From the NCBI RefSeq assembly GCF_021168555.1, contig NZ_JAJOZS010000002.1, positions 334,301 through 398,300 on the forward strand: a stretch of DNA of 64,000 nt, read 5' to 3'. Shown piece after piece: positions 54,285 to 61,195 of this stretch. The translations under genes were made by a program, and so were the position numbers. The notes below the pieces were generated by a model. It did not search any database and was not told the origin of the DNA. It saw only the letters and a list, made by a program, of their open reading frames with translations. This DNA is from Stenotrophomonas sp. MMGLT7. GTDB taxonomy: Bacteria > Pseudomonadota > Gammaproteobacteria > Xanthomonadales > Xanthomonadaceae. Each line of letters begins with the position of its first letter. Positions within the stretch are counted from its first letter, which is position 1.

Positions 54285-54845
54285 TCAGGGCATCCACGCC
54301 AGCAACTGGTCCAGGCGCCGGTGCGGATCGGCCTGCTGCAGCAGCGACAGGCGCTGCTGCTCGCTCAGCGGCAGCAGTTCGGCCAGCCGCCAGCCGACCC
54401 AGGCGGCCTGCTCCAGCAATGCCGGGTGGGCCGGCGCATAGGCCGCTCCCGCCTGCTCGACGATGCGTTCGAGCACCGTCGCCAGTAGCGCATGCTGCGG
54501 CAGCAGTTCGTCATCCGGATCCGGTTCGCACCAGTCCACCTGCGCGACCACCAGCCCGTTGTCGCGCAACCGGGTCTGGCGGACATGGAAGCGGCGCGCG
54601 CCGCGCAGGCGCAGTACCAGCACGCCATCGCTGCCGACGTCGAAATCCTCGATCCGCGCCTCGGTCCCCCACGCCGCCGGAACCGCCGGTACGCCGACCT
54701 CGCTGCCCTGAAGGATCAGGCTGATGCCGAAGCCCTCGCCGCTGCGCACCAGGTCCAGATAGCGTGGCTCGAACACCCTCAGGCCGATCGCCGCCCCCGG
54801 CAGCAGCACCGTGTGCAGTGGGAACAGCGGCAGCCTGCGCTCCAT
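54285..54845 (-). CDS. LON N-terminal (substrate-binding) domain protein
   Basis: 186 aa, essentially a stand-alone LON_substr_bdg domain: RLPLFPLHTVLLPGAAIGLRVFEPRYLDLV, GTEARIEDFD, RRFHV. It lacks the ATPase and protease parts of Lon. Function unknown; possible adaptor or peptide-binding role. The gene begins seven bases after the mpl stop, so it is the second gene of an mpl operon. Confidence 0.88.
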   Translation of the reverse strand: MERRLPLFPLHTVLLPGAAIGLRVFEPRYLDLVRSGEGFGISLILQGSEVGVPAVPAAWGTEARIEDFDVGSDGVLVLRLRGARRFHVRQTRLRDNGLVVAQVDWCEPDPDDELLPQHALLATVLERIVEQAGAAYAPAHPALLEQAAWVGWRLAELLPLSEQQRLSLLQQADPHRRLDQLLAWMP

Positions 54846-54852
54846 CGGCCCG

Positions 54853-56211
54853 TCACTCCAGCGCGGACAGGAACCGCCGCGGCGCGCCGTCGAAGCCGCC
54901 GTTGGACATGAACACCACGTGGTCGCCGTCGTGCACGCTCTCGCCCAGCCGCGCCAGCAGCGCATCCACGTCCGCCACCGCGTAGGCCTGGCCGCGCACG
55001 GCGGCGATCACCTTGCCGGCATCCCATTGCAACTCCGGCCGCGCCAGGAACACCACTTCGTCGGCCATTTCCAGCGCCGGTGCCAGCGCGGCGGCATGCG
55101 CGCCCAGCCGCATCGAATTGCTGCGCGGCTCCATCGCCACCACGATGCGCGCATCGCCGACCTTGGCGCGCAGGCCTTCGAGGGTGGTGCGGATGGCGGT
55201 GGGATGGTGGGCGAAGTCGTCGTAGACGCTGACGCCGCGCCGCTGCCCCAGCAGTTCCAGGCGTCGCTTGACGCTGTGGAAGGTGGACAGCGCCGGGATC
55301 GCCTGCGCCGGGTCCACGCCCACTGCATGCACTGCGGCCAATGCCGCCAGCGCGTTCATCACGTTGTGGCGGCCGAGCAGCGCCCACTGCGCCGTGCCCA
55401 GCGGCCGGCCTCGATGCAGCACCTCGAAACGGCTGCCGTCGTCGGCCAGCAGCCGCGCGCTCCATTCGAACGCCGGGTCCAGGCCGAAACGCTCCACCGG
55501 CGTCCAGCAGCCCATTTCCAGCACCTGCGCCAGCCGCGCGTCCTCGCCGTTGACGATCAGCCGCCCGCCGCCCGGCACCGTGCGCACCAGGTGGTGGAAC
55601 TGGCGCTGGATCGCCGCCACGTCGGGGAAGATGTCGGCGTGGTCGTATTCCAGGTTGTTGAGGATCGCCACCCATGGCCGGTAATGCACGAACTTGCTGC
55701 GCTTGTCGAAGAACGCGGTGTCGTACTCGTCGGCCTCCACCACGAACTCGGCGCCCTGCCCCAGCCGCGCCGAGACGCCGAAGTCCTCGGCCACGCCGCC
55801 GATCAGGAAGCCCGGCGCGCGGCCGACCGACTCCAGCAGCCAGGCCAGGATGCTGGTGGTGGTGGTCTTGCCGTGGGTACCGGCCACCGCCAGCGTGGTG
55901 CGGCCCGGCAACACCTGCTCGGCCAGCCACTGCGCCCCGGAGGTGTAGCTGCGGCGCGCGTCGAGCACGGCCTCCACCGCCGGGTTGCCGCGCGAGAGCG
56001 CGTTGCCGATCAGCACCTGCGCGCTGTCGGCGCCGATGTTCTGCGGCAGGTAGCCCTGCTTTAGCGCGATGCCCAGCTTTTCCAGCTGGGTGGACATCGG
56101 CGGGTAGATCGACTGGTCGCTGCCCTCGACCTCGTGGCCCAGCTCGCGCGCCAGGGCGGCCACGCCGCCCATGAAGGTCCCGGCGATGCCGAGGATGTGG
56201 ATCTTGCTCAT
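54853..56211 (-). CDS. mpl: UDP-N-acetylmuramate:L-Ala-gamma-D-Glu-meso-DAP ligase
   Basis: 452 aa. MurC-like ligase used for peptidoglycan tripeptide recycling. The N-terminus is HILGIAGTFMGGVAALARELGH, the ATP loop AGTHGKTTTTSILAWLLES, the mid-domain EADEYDTAFFDKRSKFVHYRP with the metal-binding residues, and YDDFAHHPTAI in the third domain. Length matches Mpl rather than MurC. The open frame extends upstream without conservation, so the ATG at 56211 is used. Confidence 0.95.
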   Translation of the reverse strand: MSKIHILGIAGTFMGGVAALARELGHEVEGSDQSIYPPMSTQLEKLGIALKQGYLPQNIGADSAQVLIGNALSRGNPAVEAVLDARRSYTSGAQWLAEQVLPGRTTLAVAGTHGKTTTTSILAWLLESVGRAPGFLIGGVAEDFGVSARLGQGAEFVVEADEYDTAFFDKRSKFVHYRPWVAILNNLEYDHADIFPDVAAIQRQFHHLVRTVPGGGRLIVNGEDARLAQVLEMGCWTPVERFGLDPAFEWSARLLADDGSRFEVLHRGRPLGTAQWALLGRHNVMNALAALAAVHAVGVDPAQAIPALSTFHSVKRRLELLGQRRGVSVYDDFAHHPTAIRTTLEGLRAKVGDARIVVAMEPRSNSMRLGAHAAALAPALEMADEVVFLARPELQWDAGKVIAAVRGQAYAVADVDALLARLGESVHDGDHVVFMSNGGFDGAPRRFLSALE

Positions 56212-56607
56212 GCCCGGATTGTCGCCCATCGCCTGGTGATCGGCGAGCGCGGCACGCAGGTGCGCATGCGGCGATCGCATGCAGCGATGCCGTCGACGCG
56301 GGGATTCCCCCACTCGAGGTAGGAGATCCCCCGATATCGAAGAGCGCCGGCACGGCGCATCATTGCCCCGCCAGCCGCAGCAGACCCGATCGGTCCTACT
56401 CCCCAAGAGGCCGTCCCCAGAAGGTTGCTCACGCTGCGGAGCCCTGAGCAAGCTCTCCGCTGGCTCCATTCAGCGCGATGCCCCGTATCCGTCGAGCGGA
56501 TACGGGGCATCGTCGTGGCCCCGGACCGGGGCTGCCGTCCATGGACCCGGCGCGAAGCCGCTGCGGTCGGCGCGCCGCGACTGGCGGCGCGCCACGACCT
56601 GGCCGCG
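56212..56607. other. Intergenic region between adk and mpl
   Basis: 396 bp between the adk stop and the mpl start, both on the minus strand. It contains the strong hairpin at 56477-56511; the other open frames there are shadows without conserved features. Confidence 0.6.
56477..56511 (-). terminator. adk: Perfect 15-bp hairpin downstream of adk
   Basis: GATGCCCCGTATCCG (56477-56491) pairs perfectly with 56497-56511 around a 5-base loop, about 100 bases after the adk stop. No T-tract follows, so it may be a processing or stability hairpin. Confidence 0.5.
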
Positions 56608-57171
56608 TCAGTGGCCCAGTGCCGCCAGGATGCGCGCCAGCACTTCGTCGAGCGAGCCCACGCCATCCACGTGCGCCAGCACGCCGCGCTTCTCGTAGAA
56701 GCCGATCACCGGCGCGGTGGAGTCGTCGTAGACCTGCAGGCGCTTGCGTACCGATTCGGGATTGTCGTCGGCACGGCCTTCGGCCTTTGCGCGCCCTGCC
56801 AGGCGCTCGACCAGCAGGTCGGTGGGCACGTCCAACTGCACCACCGCGTCCAGCGGCTGGCCGATCTTGGCCAGCAGGCCGTCCAGCGCATCGGCCTGGG
56901 CCAGGTTGCGCGGATAGCCGTCGAGGATGAAGCCCTTGGCGCAATCCTCGCGGCCGAGACGCGATTCCAGCATGCCCAGCAGGATCTCGTCGGAGACCAG
57001 ATCGCCACGTGCCATCACTTCCTTGGCCTGCAGGCCGAGCGGGCTTCCGGCAGCCACTTCGGCGCGCAGCAGATCGCCGGTGGAAATGTGCGGAACCTGC
57101 AATTTTTCCTTGAGGCGGGCCGCCTGGGTGCCCTTGCCCGAACCGGGCGGTCCCAACAGAACCAATCGCAT
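56608..57171 (-). CDS. adk: Adenylate kinase
   Basis: 187 aa. P-loop GPPGSGKGTQA, the AMP-binding region STGDLLRAEVAAGSPLG, ILDGYPRNLAQADAL, and a short LID (RAKAEGRADDNPESVRKRLQVY) without zinc cysteines, so it is the short bacterial form usual in xanthomonads. It equilibrates ATP + AMP with 2 ADP. The ATG at 57171 has an AGGAG ribosome site; an adjoining TTG is not the start. Confidence 0.96.
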   Translation of the reverse strand: MRLVLLGPPGSGKGTQAARLKEKLQVPHISTGDLLRAEVAAGSPLGLQAKEVMARGDLVSDEILLGMLESRLGREDCAKGFILDGYPRNLAQADALDGLLAKIGQPLDAVVQLDVPTDLLVERLAGRAKAEGRADDNPESVRKRLQVYDDSTAPVIGFYEKRGVLAHVDGVGSLDEVLARILAALGH

Positions 57172-57737
57172 CAACCTAACTCCTGTAAGTAAAGATCAAA
57201 AACGGCCGGCGGCCCCACCCAGAGGGGGACCGCGTCCGACCGCACGATGCTCAGCTTACCGCATCCGGGTAATGTCCCGTCAGCGCACCGTCGAGAACCG
57301 GAAGCCGTGGCGAAGACGTCGCCAGCCGGCTTTCCCGCACCCGATTATCCCGATGACGCCCCCTGCCCGGCCGCGGAACCGGGCCTGTCCAGGCACTGCC
57401 GGCTTCGGACTCGGCCGCCGAGCGAGCCCGGTTCTACTGCGCAATTCCCCGGGTCCCCGGGCCATGATCGCGTCGCGTGCCCGCCGGCAAACGGCTCCAT
57501 GCCCGATCCGGCGGCGGCGTCCGATCGTATCCGGCGCGACGGCCCTGGAAGCCTGGAAGGCAGAAAATTCGAGAGGCGAGGAGTTCGCCGAGCGCGGCCG
57601 GATTCGTGACGATCCGCCCGCCTGCAGCCACACTTACAGGCCGAAAGATGGCGCGAGTATTGGGCCGGACCGCAGGAGCAGCCCGGGCGGCTTCCGCCAC
57701 CTCAGGGGCGGCGGACGAAGCCGCCGCCGCTCGCGCA
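57172..57737. other. Intergenic region upstream of adk, no gene seen
   Basis: 566 bp between the adk start and the stop of the secreted unknown protein. Several GC-driven open frames overlap each other on both strands, but none has a ribosome site, conserved motif or believable composition. It holds the adk leader. Confidence 0.55.
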
Positions 57738-58250
57738 TCAGCGGCAAGCCTTGCCTTCCACCGTCATCTGCGCGGCATACATCGGTATCTGCGCGGTCTT
57801 GCCGGCGGCGGCCTGCTTCTTCGCTTCCTCCAGGTAGATGCGCGACTGGCCCTGGCCGTCGAGCTGCGGCGCGGCGGCAGCAGGCTTGCGCCACACCCTC
57901 ACCACGGCCTGCTGGCTCGGGCATGCCGCGCTGGGGACGCGGATCAGGTCGTTGAACTTCCAGCCGTCGCCTTCGCTGGGCCTGGCCTTGTCGAAGTCGA
58001 CGAAGCGCGCCCGCGGCTGGCAGGTCTCGCTGGTGCGCACCACCGCGAACTTGTAGGGCTGCGCGGCCTCGCCGGTGAACACGCCTTCCAGGCGCGCACA
58101 GGCCTCGGGGATCTGCCGCAGCGTATGCACCGCACCGGTTGCCTGCGCGGTGCCGACGGGACGCTGCAGCTCCGGCGTCGGCTCGGCTGCCCACGCGGGC
58201 AGCGACAGCAGCGCGAGCAGGCCCAGGCCGGCGGGAAGACGAATGGTCAT
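57738..58250 (-). CDS. Exported protein of unknown function
   Basis: 170 aa with a signal peptide (MTIRLPAGLGLLALLSLPAWAAEP). The mature part has four cysteines (IPEACARLEG, TSETCQPRAR, SAACPSQ, EGKACR) that could form two disulfides, and the stretch FVDFDKARPSEGDGWKFNDLIRVP. Not a family I can name. The start at 58250 is chosen for the signal peptide over MHAM three codons upstream. Confidence 0.7.
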   Translation of the reverse strand: MTIRLPAGLGLLALLSLPAWAAEPTPELQRPVGTAQATGAVHTLRQIPEACARLEGVFTGEAAQPYKFAVVRTSETCQPRARFVDFDKARPSEGDGWKFNDLIRVPSAACPSQQAVVRVWRKPAAAAPQLDGQGQSRIYLEEAKKQAAAGKTAQIPMYAAQMTVEGKACR

Positions 58251-58405
58251 GGCGTGCACTCCAGCGGATCGATGCCCGGCAGGCTGTCACGGCATACATG
58301 AATGCGGCGCCAAGGCCCGCTGCCGCGAGATGACGGCCGCATACCCGGCCATCATCATCGGCAGCGTCGAACCTGCCGGCACGCGTCCTCGCCCCCCTCC
58401 CCCGG

Positions 58406-58879
58406 CTAGAGGCAATCGATCAGGCTCTCGTATATCGCCTTGCCGCTGCCGGGCAACGGCTCGAACAGAGGCTGCGGCACCGACAGCGCCTGGTGGAACG
58501 CGGCCAGGGTGATCCCCTGCGGCAATGCAGTCGGACAGCGCCACGTCCGGGTGTCCGCCAGCAACCGTCCGGTTCGCGGCGCGACGCCTATCTCGCTGGC
58601 GGCGAACGTCCATACGCACTGCCCCAGCGTGCCCGTACCACGCTCGACCGATCAGCGGTAGCGCAACGGCCGGTAGTCGCTGAATTCCCCTTCGCAGAAG
58701 GTATCGCCACAGATCTGCTCGAAATCGAGGAACAGGCGGCGTTCAAGTGCGTGGAAGATCTCCCAGCCATCCGCGTTACCGGGATAGTCGATCGCATCCA
58801 CGTACTCCGGCTGTGCCGCCGCATGTCCGGCGATCAATGCCTGCGCGGCCAGCAGGGCGGCGAGTAGGATCCTTTTCAT
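58406..58879 (-). pseudogene. Secreted cysteine-rich protein gene interrupted by an in-frame TGA
   Basis: An exported protein starts at 58879 (MKRILLAALLAAQALIAGHAAAQPE, signal peptide) and stops after 75 codons at TGA (58652-58654) in the context LRYR*SVERG. The same frame stays open for 81 more codons with protein-like content (LGQCVWTFAASEIG, TWRCPTALPQG, ESLIDCL) and a proper stop at 58406-58408. The total is 158 codons with no frameshift. The mature part is Cys-paired (ICGDTFCEG, GQCVW, WRCPT, DCL), and the TGA could have come from TGC (Cys) by one change. Most likely a recent nonsense mutation. Confidence 0.75.
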
Positions 58880-59052
58880 GACGTGCTCCTGTATGGGGGT
58901 CGGACACCGCCAGCTTCTCGCCGGCGGCCTGTCGTCCGCTGTCGGCCGTCTCCCCCGCACCCGGCCGGAACAGGCCGGTCGGGCGCGTCGGCAAACACCG
59001 ACAAGGCCCGTCGCACTGCAGCGCAACAGCCAAACGCGTAGAATCGCGGCCC

Positions 59053-59058
59053 CTATAC
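59053..59058 (+). promoter_or_regulatory. ppa: Possible -10 element of ppa
   Basis: TATACT, 25 bases before the ppa ATG, in CCCCTATACTCACTG. A -35 is not clear. Confidence 0.4.
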
Positions 59059-59083
59059 TCACTGCAAGCTTCGGAGCTAGCGC

Positions 59084-59623
59084 ATGGGCCTGGAACTGGT
59101 CAATTCCGGCAAGAACCCGCCGGACGAAATCAACGTCGTCATCGAGATCCCCAAGGACTCGGAGCCGGTCAAGTACGAAGTGGACAAGGAGACCGGCGCG
59201 ATCTTCGTCGACCGCATCCTGTCCACGCCGATGCGCTATCCCTGCAACTACGGCTACGTGCCCAACACCCTGTGCGGCGATGGCGACCCGGTCGACGTGC
59301 TGGTGGTGCTGCCGTTGCCGCTGATCGCCGGCTCGGTGATCCGCTGCCGCCCGGTCGGCGTGCTGCGCATGAGCGACGAGGCCGGCAGCGACGAGAAGCT
59401 GCTGGCGGTGCCGGTGGCCAAGATCTTCAACGGCTACGCGCACGTCGAGCACCTGCACCAGGTGTCGGCGCACTGGCTCGAGCGCATCGGCCACTTCTTC
59501 GAGCACTACAAGGACCTGGAAAAGGGCAAGTGGGTCAAGCTCGACGGCTGGGGCGACGCCGACGAGGCCAAGCGCGTGCTGCTCGATTCCATCGAGCGCT
59601 ACGGCTCCTCGCTCGAGGCCTGA
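59084..59623 (+). CDS. ppa: Inorganic pyrophosphatase
   Basis: 179 aa family I enzyme, hydrolysing PPi to drive biosynthesis. Conserved residues are in [38 protein letters not shown] (three catalytic aspartates in GDGDPVD) and [18 protein letters not shown]. Length matches the gamma-proteobacterial hexameric form. Single gene. Confidence 0.96.
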   Translation: MGLELVNSGKNPPDEINVVIEIPKDSEPVKYEVDKETGAIFVDRILSTPMRYPCNYGYVPNTLCGDGDPVDVLVVLPLPLIAGSVIRCRPVGVLRMSDEAGSDEKLLAVPVAKIFNGYAHVEHLHQVSAHWLERIGHFFEHYKDLEKGKWVKLDGWGDADEAKRVLLDSIERYGSSLEA

Positions 59624-59765
59624 CGTCCTGCCGGGGACGGGGCCACGCGCCCCGTCCCCGTCCGCGGGAGACGCCAATCACGTTTCCGCCCCGCGGCGAT
59701 GAACATCGGCCCGGCATTTGGGTACATTGGCCGGTGACATCCGGGCCGGTGAATCCGTGCCCGCC

Positions 59766-60899
59766 ATGCAGGGGAATACCGTCTTGCGCATCTTGTTTGT
59801 CGGCGACAGCCGTGACCTGCCGCCGGATATGGCCGACTACATCGGCGACTTCGACGGGCAGTTGCAGGTCGTTGCCGATGGCAACAGCGCCATCGCGGCA
59901 GTGGCGACCAGCGACTTCGACGTGGTCGTGGTGGCCCCCGCCCTGCCAGACATCACCCCGGCCACCGTGCTCGGGCAGATACGCACGCTGCGCCCTGCCA
60001 CCAGCCGGATCGCGCTGATCGAGAACGAACACAGCCAGCGTACCCCGCCGGCACGCATCATCGGCGTGGCGCACCGCTTCCTGCCGATGCCGCTGGCACC
60101 GGAAGTGCTGCTGGATGCGGTGTCCAGCCTGGAAGAGCTGCGCGAGATGCTCGGCGACGCGAGGCTGCGCACCGCCATCGGCCGGATCGAGAAGCTTCCG
60201 TCCCCGCCGCATCTGTACCTGAGCCTGATGCATGCGCTGGAAGAGGACGAGGACAGCAACGCGGCCGACATCGCCAAGCTGATCGCCGCCGATCCGGCCA
60301 TCGCGGCCAAGGTGCTGCAGCTGTGCAACTCGGCGTTCTTCTCCAACGGCCGCACCGTCTCCGACCTGCGCGGCGCGGTGACCCGGCTGGGCATCGCCAC
60401 GCTGCGCGACCTGGTGCTGGCCAGCGAGGTGTTCGCGGTGCAATCGCTTTCCGGCGCCGAGCGCCAGGCGCTGCAGCGGCGAGCGCTGATCGCGTCCAGG
60501 CTGGCGGCGAAGATGCTGCCCCAGTCCAGCGCCGAACTCGGCGCCACCGCCGCGCTGCTGGCCGACATCGGCCTGCTGCTGCCGGGCATGCGCAACGAAC
60601 GCACCGAGAGCGCCGGCGACGACGATCTCCGCCCGGGCCATGCCGAGGCCGGCGGCTACCTGCTGGGACTGTGGGGCCTGCCGATGCCGATCATCGAAGC
60701 GGTCGCCTTCCAGCTGCGGCCGCAGCGTTCCAGCACCCGCAGCTTCTGGGTCACCGGCGCCGTGCACGTGGCGACCGCCCTGGTCAATGGCACCCCGGTG
60801 GACGAGCAGTACCTGTCCAGGGTGGGCGTGCTGCCCAGGCTGCAGGGTTGGCGCGAGCTGGCCGAAGAACTGGCCGGCCACGCCGCTTCCGACGCCTGA
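59766..60899 (+). CDS. HDOD signalling protein with degenerate receiver domain
   Basis: 377 aa from the ATG at 59766; an in-frame GTG eight bases earlier is out of frame context and a TTG at 59718 is less likely. Residues ~5-120 resemble a response-regulator receiver (LRILFVGDSRDLPPDMADYI), but the phospho-acceptor strand reads VVVVAPALPD with no aspartate at the usual place. Residues ~140-340 are an HDOD domain (LPSPPHLYLSLMHAL, IAADPAIAAKVLQLCNSAFFS, RGAVTRLGIATLRDLVLASEVF). HDOD proteins act in regulatory networks without known catalysis. Confidence 0.8.
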   Translation: MQGNTVLRILFVGDSRDLPPDMADYIGDFDGQLQVVADGNSAIAAVATSDFDVVVVAPALPDITPATVLGQIRTLRPATSRIALIENEHSQRTPPARIIGVAHRFLPMPLAPEVLLDAVSSLEELREMLGDARLRTAIGRIEKLPSPPHLYLSLMHALEEDEDSNAADIAKLIAADPAIAAKVLQLCNSAFFSNGRTVSDLRGAVTRLGIATLRDLVLASEVFAVQSLSGAERQALQRRALIASRLAAKMLPQSSAELGATAALLADIGLLLPGMRNERTESAGDDDLRPGHAEAGGYLLGLWGLPMPIIEAVAFQLRPQRSSTRSFWVTGAVHVATALVNGTPVDEQYLSRVGVLPRLQGWRELAEELAGHAASDA

Positions 60900-61139
60900 A
60901 CCGCCGGCCCGGACCGCCGGGCCGTGACCGGTCCGCCGGTGATCTCCCGCCGGGTCGAAGAAGCCCTTGCGCAATGAAGAAGACCGCCATGCCATTGCCA
61001 TGCGCGGCGTTCCTCGTCGCCGACGCAGCACCAGCGTAGGTCTGTCCCACGCCGATCGGGCATGGTGGCCCCTGCCCGGGTCCTCGGCATGCCGAGGCGG
61101 CTGCCGAACTGCATGCCGCAGGCCGGTACATGGAGAGCA

Positions 61140-61167
61140 CAAAAAAGGCGGGCCTTGCGGCCCGCCT
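61140..61167 (-). terminator. Rho-independent terminator of the right-edge TonB receptor
   Basis: A 9-bp stem (61146-61154 with 61159-61167, TTGC loop on plus) followed in the gene direction by six or seven T residues, 29 bases past the receptor stop. The rest of the 60900-61195 gap shows no gene. Confidence 0.9.
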
Positions 61168-61195
61168 TTCGGTACTGCATTTCACCAGACGGCGA

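Noticed and set aside
57280-57633. 117-aa open frame on minus in the adk upstream gap
   Set aside because: No ribosome site, Arg/Ala/Gly-driven composition and competing frames on both strands.
58652-58654. Selenocysteine codon
   Set aside because: The TGA stands where cysteine would fit, but there is no known selenoprotein family, no recognisable SECIS hairpin just downstream and no selA/selB genes in view; nonsense mutation is simpler.
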